21,030 bases of DNA from Chrysochromulina tobinii. Taxonomy: Eukaryota > Haptophyta > Prymnesiales > Chrysochromulinaceae. Both the position numbers and the translations under genes were made by a program. Positions 1 to 7,695 of this stretch are shown here, piece by piece (the first letter of the stretch is position 1; each line of letters begins with the position of its first letter). Below the pieces are notes generated by a model. The model did no database searches, was not told the origin of the DNA, and saw only the letters and a program-made list of their open reading frames with translations. The stretch lies in the NCBI GenBank assembly GCA_001275005.1, contig JWZX01002713.1, forward strand, positions 1-21,030, in the 5' to 3' direction.

Positions 1-310
1 GTTTCCGAGGCCCCCTCTTGCCTCTTCGGTCCAAGGCAGAGGAGAGGGACTCCCAAATTCCAGATTCCGAGTTTCCGAGTTTCCGAGGGCCCCTCTTGGG
101 TCCAAGCCCAAAGGATCCCCAGATTCCAGATTCCCAGTTTCCGAGTTTCCGAGGGCCCCTCTTGGGTCCGAGCCCAAGGGACCCCCAACTTCCAGATTCC
201 GAGTTTCCGAGTTTCCGAGGACCCCTCTTGGGTCCGAGCCCAAGGGACCCCCTGATTCCAGATTCCGAGTTTCCGAGTTTCCGAGGACCCCTCTTGGGTC
301 GCAGCAAGTG
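1..310. repeat. 66-bp minisatellite, about four and a half copies
   Basis: Tandem copies of a 66-bp unit containing GAGTTTCCGAGGGCCCCTCT and a GGGTCCGAGCCCAAGGGACC-like segment. Copies differ by a few substitutions only. Because 66 is a multiple of three, the plus strand stays open through the array and would read as 22-residue repeats (PDSEFPSFRGPLLGPSP-like). The open frame begins with TTG rather than ATG, and no domain or flanking exon supports it, so it is called a minisatellite. The array starts at or before the window edge. Confidence 0.9.
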
Positions 311-829
311 AGGGACCCACAAATTTCCGAGTGTCGATATACCTAGGGGCTAGGGCGTACCGCAACGTAGGGACCACACGGATTCCAGTATTCAGAGCGC
401 AGTTTCTATTTCCGCTCCTGTACTGACGTGAAGCCCCACGCCAGGGCGAGTCTGGATTTGAAATCAGTTGGTCAAGGATAAGTCGAGTGTGTCGTATAGG
501 TCGCACTCGGGACCGGGGGGCGGGGCCCACCGGCGCGCGTCCGCGGTTGCGCGAACCGCTGCGGAACCGGCGGAATAACTTTTTTAACGGGGGCACGTCG
601 CACGAGGCAACAAGGTGACACTCGGCCTGCACAACTTGATTACTATCACTGAGCAGTGTACTCTGAGTGCACTCGTGTCGCCGAAAATGTGTTTCTCTCT
701 CGCACATCGTGGCGCCCGCCGGGTTGGGGGTTGCCGCATGCGCCACGCCCCCGAAGCCGCGGCACGAGCCTCTCTCCCAAACGGGCCATCGCGCTCCTCG
801 CGCAATGGAATCCCAGCGCCTCTCGGCTC
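311..829. other. Intergenic, no gene recognised
   Basis: About 520 bases between the minisatellite and the stop codon of the P2X-like gene. It includes a GC-rich stretch near 500-560 and no open frame resembling a known family. It must contain the 3' end of the P2X-like transcript. No canonical AATAAA signal stands out. Confidence 0.5.
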
Positions 830-2258
830 CTATGCCTCACCTCGGACGCTCGTCATCGCAGCCTGTCCCTGTGCGGTGATGGCAGAGCGCCCACGCAGCA
901 GTGTGACATCGGCCACGGGGGCCGTCGCATCCCGAGGGCTCACGCTCAGGGCGCCGAGGGCGTCGGCGGCGACGAGCGGCTGGTTGCCGAGCTCGGCGTC
1001 CGACATCGTGAGCCGACCCTGCTCGATTTTCGCGCGCGAGGCGCGCTTCTTGTGAAGGATCTTTTCGAGCAGCGTTCTGGACTCGGCGCTGTCCGGCGAG
1101 AAGTCTGGAGTGAGCTGCTCGACGAAGAGACGGTAGTCTTTCCGCTTGGGCGCACAGTAGAGCAAGAAGCTATCGGCAGTCGTCTTGGCCACGAAGAGCA
1201 GTCCAGCGCCCGAGAGTAGTGAGAGAAAGAGTGTGGGCAGGTTGAAGACGTTGAGCGTCGCCTCGATCGAGTAGATGAGCTGCAGGCCGTGCAGGTCGTA
1301 CTCAACGCGAGTCGTGTTGGTCCCATTACTGAGCAGTGCGCCGGAAATGGGGTCGATTGTATAGATGGGCACGGCCGTCTGATCCGTCCACGTCGTCTTC
1401 GCCTCCATATCGTTGACGCTCACAAAGTACTGGTAGTACGCTTGCTGATCCCATCTGGTACGATCTCCCGTGAAGACCACGCGGATTCGAATCGTTTGCC
1501 CGTCGCAGCGCAGTGAGGCGTCCGCGCCGCCCGTGGTCGGGTCGTTGAAGATCGCGTCGAGCTCGAGACCCGCCACCCACGCCAGCTGGCCCACCGTGAA
1601 TTGGTCTCCATAAGCCATAGGCAGCACTGGAAGCTGAGGCCGGTCGGACCCGTCATCGTGGCGCGGTCGAGTCGTGATAAACGAGTCGACGATGAGATCC
1701 TGGCTCCCGCCGTAGGCCTGCTGCGTCGCATTGCTCACGGCATTCTGGATCACGATCGTCGAGTTCTCGGACCCGCCCATGTAGAATGACTGCTTCGGGA
1801 CCGTAGTCTTGAAGTTGTTGCATGTGTAGTCGAGGTTGGCACAACTCAGGTCGCGTTCCTGCTGCGTGATGCTGACGCGCGAGCCGACCATGAGCGCACC
1901 GTCCTGGCCCGATGTGACCTGAGCGTACAGGCCCGAGCTATAGTCCGGGAAAAAGGCAAGGCAGCACTGGCGCAAACGTGCCTGTTGGAGTTTGGTTAGA
2001 GCCCTGCGGCAGGCAGTACGGATCCGTCGGGTAGATGACCGCTGGCTGTTGCGCCGTCGAGCGCACACTGCCCACAAAAGCGATGCTCTGCACGTAGCCC
2101 TCCTGATACCAGACCGTGTACAGGCCCGTGTACATAAAGATGAAAATCATCGTGATGTAATAGACCAAGCCGAGCGTGCGGTGCCTCACGCGGACGGTCT
2201 TGTACGTCTTGTACGCGAACAAATCGTCGAGGTCGAGGTCCTTGCAGCAGCTGAACAT
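830..2258 (-). CDS. P2X-type ATP-gated channel-like protein (two exons)
   Basis: Probable trimeric ligand-gated cation channel of the P2X purinoceptor family. Exons 2258-1978 and 1937-830 give about 462 residues. Near the N-terminus is the family motif YxTxK (residues 16-20, YKTYK), followed by VRVRHRTLGLVYY and a first membrane segment (about 30-51). The C-terminal half has NGTN..R, then IEATLNVFNLPTLFLSLLSG leading into a second membrane segment and LLYCAPKRKDY, which matches the region before and through P2X TM2. The ectodomain between them is divergent; the vertebrate ATP-binding lysines and the NFR motif are not obvious, so ligand is uncertain. The start at 2258 gives the short cytosolic N-terminus usual for P2X; upstream frame has only a GTG. 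Algal and amoebal P2X proteins can sit in intracellular vacuoles; location here is unknown. Divergent from the fucosyltransferase-like gene. Confidence 0.8.
1938..1977 (-). other. Putative 40-nt intron in the P2X-like gene
   Basis: The upstream frame runs into TAG at 1938-1940 and the downstream frame is offset by one. A GT-AG intron with donor C|GTTTGCG and acceptor GACTATAG|C, preceded by a pyrimidine tract (CCTTGCCTTTTTCCC), joins the two frames exactly (ACC codon across the junction). The alternative is a one-base indel in the T5/C3 run near 1948-1955. At 40 nt it would be the second-shortest intron proposed in the window. Confidence 0.55.
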
Positions 2259-2771
2259 ACTGCTGCGGCTGGGCTCCTGGATGGAAAGCACTGGGCCCTC
2301 TTGGATCGAAATGGTGGTTCAAGAGAGGCGCTCTCAAGACCGCGTCCTGCACGGATGGCTCAGTGATGAGGAGGACTCCGGCGACCGTTTCGCGGAATGC
2401 GCCTATGAAGGGTTTGTGCTGGCGTGAATGAAAAGAGCTTCCCAGTACATGTACTTTCTGCCTTGGCAATACTGGGCGGGAGCGGCGGCGGGGGCCCTCA
2501 CACCAGGCCTCGTGAACGTTAACACGACAGACGCGACAGCCGGTGCTACGGCACTGTTACTGCCCGCTCAGAATACACACACCTTACATGACCCCAAACG
2601 AGACACGTAGCATGCGCGCGCTGGCGGCGTTGAGGATGGTCTGGGCGTCGGCGGTTTGGATGGCGGTGGAGATGTTGGCGACGTGGTGTGTGAGGAAGCT
2701 GCGGGGGGACGCGCGGCCCTCGCCGTATCGCGTGTCGTCGGTGGCGCCGGGCCTCGTGTGACGAGAGAAAA
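2259..2771. promoter_or_regulatory. Divergent intergenic region, presumed bidirectional promoter
   Basis: About 510 bases separate the start codons of the P2X-like gene (-) and the fucosyltransferase-like gene (+). By position it must hold both promoters. No TATA box or other recognised element was seen. An upstream leader or anchor exon of the fucosyltransferase could also lie here, since that protein lacks an obvious signal anchor at its assigned start. Confidence 0.4.
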
Positions 2772-4202
2772 ATGTCGGGCACGGGAGCGCCTGGCAGTCA
2801 TCCGAGTATTGACGGGTGTGCCTGGCATCCCTCCTCCCCGACCGCGTGCCGCTGCTCAGCCGACGCCCACAGCCATGCCCACGGCCGGATCCGCCCCAAC
2901 TCGCACGTAGCTAACGCCTCCGACGATGGTGCGCAAGTGTGGGGTCTGCCCTCGGCCGGCTGCTCGGCCCACTGGACACGCTACTTTACCGAGGTGTATC
3001 CGCGCAAGCACGCCGAGTGGCGCGCCCAGGGTCGCGTGGTCGTCCATTGCTGCCCCTCTTCGGGCTTGGGCAACTACTTGCGCTCCCTGCCGCCCGCTCT
3101 CATCTACTCCATGGTCACCGAGCAGGCGCTCACGCTCGCGTGCGACGACCCTCCGAACTTCCCGTTGGAGCACGGTGGTCTGCTGCCCTCGGTGCTGCCC
3201 GGGCACCTGTTCAAGTACTTTCACGGCCCGCACTTCGACTGGAGCTTTCCCGTCAAGCTGCCGAGGGGTGTGCCGACCGTCCTGCTGGAAGGCGCACAGA
3301 TGAACCCGGGAATTTGGGCGTGGAACGAGAGCAAGGGCAGCCGCTTGGTGAGCACGTTCGCGACGCACGCGCGCCGCGTGCTGCTCTTCTCCAAATCTCG
3401 GTGGGCCGAGAAGTTCGACCGCGCGAGCGTCGACGCCATCCTCGAACGGAACCTCAACCTCGATGGTTGTCTACTACGGTACCTTCTCGCACCCCGCCCG
3501 GCTCTGCAACGGGCGATGCGGGCGGCGACGGCGCTCACGGCGACGCCTGGCGCGCTCATGCCGACCGTCACGATGCACGTGCGCTCGGGTGACAAGGCCT
3601 TTGCCCACGGCGGATGGTCCGCTCCCGGCAAGCTCTGGTATGCGGCGGCGGAGGTCCGATCCTCGCCATTCGACGCGAGCCCTTCAGGCGCGTTCGCATG
3701 CCTTGAGCGCCTGAGTGATGCGATCGCGGCTGACTGCGTGAGCTGCGTGGTGGTGAGCGACTCGTCTCTGGTGGAAGAGTGCGCTCGGCGCGCTCTTCCG
3801 CACGTGGTCATCTCGCCCGGCCTGCCCATACACCTCGCGGCCTCCTCCACCAACCTCACCAGCGATCCGATCAACATACAGCGCATCTTCCTTGACTGGT
3901 TCCTGTTGGCGATGAGCCGCAGCACTCTGCTCCTGCAGTCGCAGAGCACGTTTGCGTCGACGGCGTACAGCTTCAAGGCCGCATCGGCGGCCGTCGCGCC
4001 GCACGATACCAGCGCCGCACAGTGGCCTTTTGTTATTCTGGCCGAGTCGGGTGACCCGTTCCGCGACGCTGCTCAGCATGCGACACAGCTCCACACCCCC
4101 GGAGCGGCCGAGCGCTGGTGGCAAGACCGTTGCCGACCGGGCGCGCCTCCAACTGGGTGGTGGGTTCAGCACAAGTGGGGCAGCTTGGGGAGTCACAGTT
4201 AG
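2772..4202 (+). CDS. Fucosyltransferase-superfamily glycosyltransferase
   Basis: 476 residues from ATG at 2772, intronless as read. It has the layout of the GT-B fucosyltransferase superfamily (alpha-1,2/1,6 and plant FUT-like enzymes using GDP-fucose). A GLGNYLRSLPPALIY segment lies at residues 98-112. The signature HxRxGD appears as MHVRSGD (H269, R271, G273, D274). A VVVSDSS strand is at 326-332, and DWFLLAMS followed by SQSTFASTAYSF (375-401) matches the C-terminal nucleotide-binding part. The final segment has WWQDRC and ends in SLGSHS. Residues 1-50 are low-complexity with no clear membrane anchor, so the true start or an upstream anchor exon may be missed. Acceptor is unknown. Its 3' end faces the next gene convergently (267 bases apart). 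Confidence 0.75.
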   Translation: MSGTGAPGSHPSIDGCAWHPSSPTACRCSADAHSHAHGRIRPNSHVANASDDGAQVWGLPSAGCSAHWTRYFTEVYPRKHAEWRAQGRVVVHCCPSSGLGNYLRSLPPALIYSMVTEQALTLACDDPPNFPLEHGGLLPSVLPGHLFKYFHGPHFDWSFPVKLPRGVPTVLLEGAQMNPGIWAWNESKGSRLVSTFATHARRVLLFSKSRWAEKFDRASVDAILERNLNLDGCLLRYLLAPRPALQRAMRAATALTATPGALMPTVTMHVRSGDKAFAHGGWSAPGKLWYAAAEVRSSPFDASPSGAFACLERLSDAIAADCVSCVVVSDSSLVEECARRALPHVVISPGLPIHLAASSTNLTSDPINIQRIFLDWFLLAMSRSTLLLQSQSTFASTAYSFKAASAAVAPHDTSAAQWPFVILAESGDPFRDAAQHATQLHTPGAAERWWQDRCRPGAPPTGWWVQHKWGSLGSHS

Positions 4203-4469
4203 CGCTCCATCCGTTGTTCGTCCGGTCATCATCCGGGATCTGGGATCGGATGGGGGTCTCGCTTTTTCGAGCTCGTCTATCTCTCAGTCTGTACTCGACA
4301 ACGGAACAGTGAAATGTTTATCACACTCACTCGTGAAACTGTTGTCTCCCTTTTTGAGAGCACGGCAAGCATCGAGATACGACCATCCGATACGTGCATC
4401 GACGAACCGAACCGAACCCCAAAGCGTCTTGCCCGGCCGGCATGTGCCATTTCGTTTTCGGACCCGAGC

Positions 4470-7403
4470 TCAAGCCTCAACCTGACACCTTAGGCAGGCT
4501 AGTGCTGCACGTGTGTACAGCAACCCAGCTGATACGAGGCACTGGAGTACCTTCCCATTGTTGGGATTATCCCAACGCTGCATCCTCCAAATGCCCGGCG
4601 CGATGTTGACCCAGCGAGGAAGAACAGTACTATTAAGCCGAGCAGTGAAGTCGAAGGCAACAAGCTGCGAGTCGTTCAGCTGTAGCCGCAAGGGCGTGCG
4701 TGAGCGATATCCGTTTATGGTCCGAAATGGATCTGTCGAATTGCGCAAATGCCATGCGCCCGTCGATGAGATCCTGTACCCTATTGAGGGGTAGATGAGG
4801 CACATGGGCAGCACAACCGAAGATAGGAAGCCATCCCTTCGAAAAATTCGTCTGAGCTCGAGAAAATTGAAGCCGCGCTCAGCGGACGCGCTGGAATCGG
4901 TGAAGATCGCGTCGGCGAGACGCTCGGCGAAGCGGTGCAGCTCGCGCGAGGTGATCACGTCACCACCTGGATTCCGCAATCGCTCATGTGCAGCGCCCAC
5001 GCTCGGCTCCTGACCATCGCGCACGCCCCAGAACGCTTCGCCCTTTTGTAGTAGGCCCATCATCATCTCGTCCTGGAAAGGTTCTGCGTACATATCGTTA
5101 AATGGATCTGCCCATGTCCTCTCAAAGTTGATCCTTTGTGGCAATGTTCCCGTCATTGCCATGCGTCTCGCCATTCTGGGCGTCCCGTCGAGCATCATGA
5201 GAGCTTTCTCTGCCCAGAACCACGCATCGTAGCGTCGACCGCACGACGAGTGCCCCTCAGCCTCCATGGAATCTGGTCGGTATAGCACGCTTTTTACCTG
5301 TTCCCGAGCTCGAGCTACCAGTAAGGCAAGGCGTCGGCCGCTCAGAAAGCGCGGCCCACGCAAGACAAACTGTGCGGCGGCACTGTCTGCGCCGAACGGA
5401 AACGCAAGGCAGGCGGCATGCCATATGGACGACCACGGCCCAGGCCGTCGGAGGATCGCGGCGATCAACTCAGCTCGCGAGGCGCGCCCATCCTGGTCCG
5501 CGTCTGCAAGCTGGAGCAGCGTCGACAGCACGACGTCCGACGGAAGAATCCAGTTGAAGCCCGAGCCATGGATCTTATAGAAGCCCGACTCTGGCGTGTT
5601 GTTGGCGACGTGCGTCGGTGCGCGCCAAGCCAGGGGCGGACATCTGGAGACATTTGTCTGACTCTGGCTGGCCAAGAGCTTTACAATCACACCGGTGAGG
5701 AACTCGGTGTGCATCTTCGCCACAGCCTTTGGATGGTCGAAGACGTTCTTGCCCCCTGCAGGGAGCCTGGCATTCAGTGGCGCGAGCAGTTGATGCAGCC
5801 CTTTGTGAGATGCCGCAATGGCGTTGTGATTGGCCGCGTTAGTCCTCCAGACAGCCCTGCGTGATTCCGCGGAGGTATTCGCGGCGAGAAGCCCGATACC
5901 CTGGAGGAACGCGATGGCGCGCGAGCGGGACGACTTGCTGCCTACCACAGAGGCAGTCCCCTTGGACCATTCTGTGAGCTGAAATGCACGCACCTCGCAC
6001 CCTTCGGCATCCTCGTGAGCTACGCGAGGTACCGGCTCCGACAGAAGCATTGAACCCTGCATAAAGACAAACTGCTCAAAGTTGTCCTTGTCCCACGTTC
6101 CCGTCGACGTGGCAAGGAAGTCGAGGCCAGCAGCGTATCCGCCATACTCCCACTTGTTGGGCGTCTCGCGAGGCAAGCGAATGATGTGCACGCCGTGCTG
6201 AAACCAAGCAGCCATCGCGACATCTCCGACTGCGCCCACATGCGGCCCGGGGAGCACATCGTGCGATACGGGCGCGGGTGACGCCTTGTCTACGATGATG
6301 ACCTTGCACTTTGGATGATGTAGCTGCAGAGAGTAAAGGGTAAGCATGAGGGTCCGCGCGTGGAAGCGATTCCCGACGTACGTCGAGAGGACGAACAGGA
6401 TGCGGCGGTCCGAGGGCATTGAAGACGGTAGTTGCGATGGGCGAAGAGGGGCAGTGGAAGGGAACATCGGCGTGCTGCAACTGTAGTGCGTCTCCTCAAG
6501 TCGGCGGCTCTTGACATGACGCACCACCTCGAACGCACCAGTTGCAAGAGCGTGAGCAAAGATGCGCACTGCCTTTTGTGTTTGAGAGGTCATGACGCGG
6601 CCAAGTGACTCGACGGGCCCTTGCCTGTCGGGCGAAAAGGGGCCGCAGTAATCAACGCGGGGCAGATTCTTATTGTAGACAAGCAGTGACAGCGCGGCCT
6701 GGTCTTGGTTACAGTCGCAGAAGGCTGCCGGGTGCTCGACTGCCATTCTGAGCCACGTCGCCGCAATCGCGCGGTTCGCTGCTGTCGATTTCACGAAAAC
6801 ATGTGTCGCGAGGATGTGTTTTGCGGCGAGAAATCTCCGGCGAGAAGCTAGATCTGTGGCGTTAGGCAGCCAGACCTCGATTGCGTGCGGGCTCACGAGT
6901 GCAAAGCGTTTTGCGCCTCTGACAGCTGGCAACCATCTGTTACGTGGTTGGTCCCTGCCGTTGGCGCCGACGCCCTTGATCGGGCAGTGCTGAGTGCCCC
7001 AGACCGCGTCAATTTGCCGAGCCTCTAATGAGGCTGCTGCATCCATCAGGGAGTGATTTAGCGTTGGCACGTTCCATTGCGAGGAATCCGTCCACATCAC
7101 CCAGGATCCGTCATGATCTCGCAGCGTCATCAGCAGGGCCAAAGGCTTGAAAGCCGTGCAATAAGGCCGCTTCTCGCGCACTCGACGGCTTAGATTGCTG
7201 AGCATCCTAAATGCTGCTGCGTGCTGCACGTAAAGTGGGTCTTGTTGCAAAGTTTGCTTCGTCCATGAGACAACACGCATTACACCATGTGAACCTGCAA
7301 GAGATTCGATCAGCCGTTGCGACCTCTCGAAGCGCGCACCCTCTGCGTAGCTGACAAGCGTGACGCCGGCAGGCGCGCTATGTGAGTGGAGAGGCACAGG
7401 CAT
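4470..7403 (-). CDS. Large two-domain glycosyltransferase-like protein with EF-hand
   Basis: 977 residues from ATG at 7403; the frame remains open to 7490 but without another ATG. N-terminal domain (about 14-290) begins VTLVSYAEG, then RPYCTAFKPLALL (79-91) and VMWTDSSQW (102-110), the layout of nucleotide-diphospho-sugar transferase-like algal proteins with a WTD motif. A second domain (about 332-510) starts RRILFVLSTYVGNRFHAR, continues with WEYGGYAAGLDFL and FVFMQGSMLL, also GT-like. Residues 634-645 form a complete EF-hand loop (DADQDGRASRAE: D1, D3, D5, G6, E12). The C-terminal part (about 700-977) is unrecognised. No signal peptide is seen, so an upstream exon is possible. The enzymatic role is inferred from family resemblance only; the reaction is unknown. 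The 292 bases upstream, before the GH79 stop codon, hold no recognised gene. Confidence 0.65.
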   Translation of the reverse strand: MPVPLHSHSAPAGVTLVSYAEGARFERSQRLIESLAGSHGVMRVVSWTKQTLQQDPLYVQHAAAFRMLSNLSRRVREKRPYCTAFKPLALLMTLRDHDGSWVMWTDSSQWNVPTLNHSLMDAAASLEARQIDAVWGTQHCPIKGVGANGRDQPRNRWLPAVRGAKRFALVSPHAIEVWLPNATDLASRRRFLAAKHILATHVFVKSTAANRAIAATWLRMAVEHPAAFCDCNQDQAALSLLVYNKNLPRVDYCGPFSPDRQGPVESLGRVMTSQTQKAVRIFAHALATGAFEVVRHVKSRRLEETHYSCSTPMFPSTAPLRPSQLPSSMPSDRRILFVLSTYVGNRFHARTLMLTLYSLQLHHPKCKVIIVDKASPAPVSHDVLPGPHVGAVGDVAMAAWFQHGVHIIRLPRETPNKWEYGGYAAGLDFLATSTGTWDKDNFEQFVFMQGSMLLSEPVPRVAHEDAEGCEVRAFQLTEWSKGTASVVGSKSSRSRAIAFLQGIGLLAANTSAESRRAVWRTNAANHNAIAASHKGLHQLLAPLNARLPAGGKNVFDHPKAVAKMHTEFLTGVIVKLLASQSQTNVSRCPPLAWRAPTHVANNTPESGFYKIHGSGFNWILPSDVVLSTLLQLADADQDGRASRAELIAAILRRPGPWSSIWHAACLAFPFGADSAAAQFVLRGPRFLSGRRLALLVARAREQVKSVLYRPDSMEAEGHSSCGRRYDAWFWAEKALMMLDGTPRMARRMAMTGTLPQRINFERTWADPFNDMYAEPFQDEMMMGLLQKGEAFWGVRDGQEPSVGAAHERLRNPGGDVITSRELHRFAERLADAIFTDSSASAERGFNFLELRRIFRRDGFLSSVVLPMCLIYPSIGYRISSTGAWHLRNSTDPFRTINGYRSRTPLRLQLNDSQLVAFDFTARLNSTVLPRWVNIAPGIWRMQRWDNPNNGKVLQCLVSAGLLYTRAALACLRCQVEA

Positions 7404-7695
7404 CGTTGGACATCGCCCGATGTATCGAATGCCTATACTGACGCGATCCGACAAGTACGCCGCGGAATGAGACGCCCATTCACACCGCAATGGTCATCGA
7501 CGCATAAGAGCCCCGCCGCCCGAATGCTCAGTGATACTAGCCCAAATTCTAGGTGGGTGCAGGTGGAGGATGAGAATACTTTGGGCGAGGGCGATTCACA
7601 ACGAAAAGCGATAGGCTGACAAAGCTCCGGTAGCGGTTTTAACATGCGCCGCCTCAAGCGAGACGCCCGCTAGCGCCAACCTTGGCTCTCCGTCG

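Noticed and set aside
615-1219. Plus-strand open frames over the P2X-like gene 3' end
   Set aside because: They overlap the strongly supported minus-strand gene and resemble nothing recognisable.
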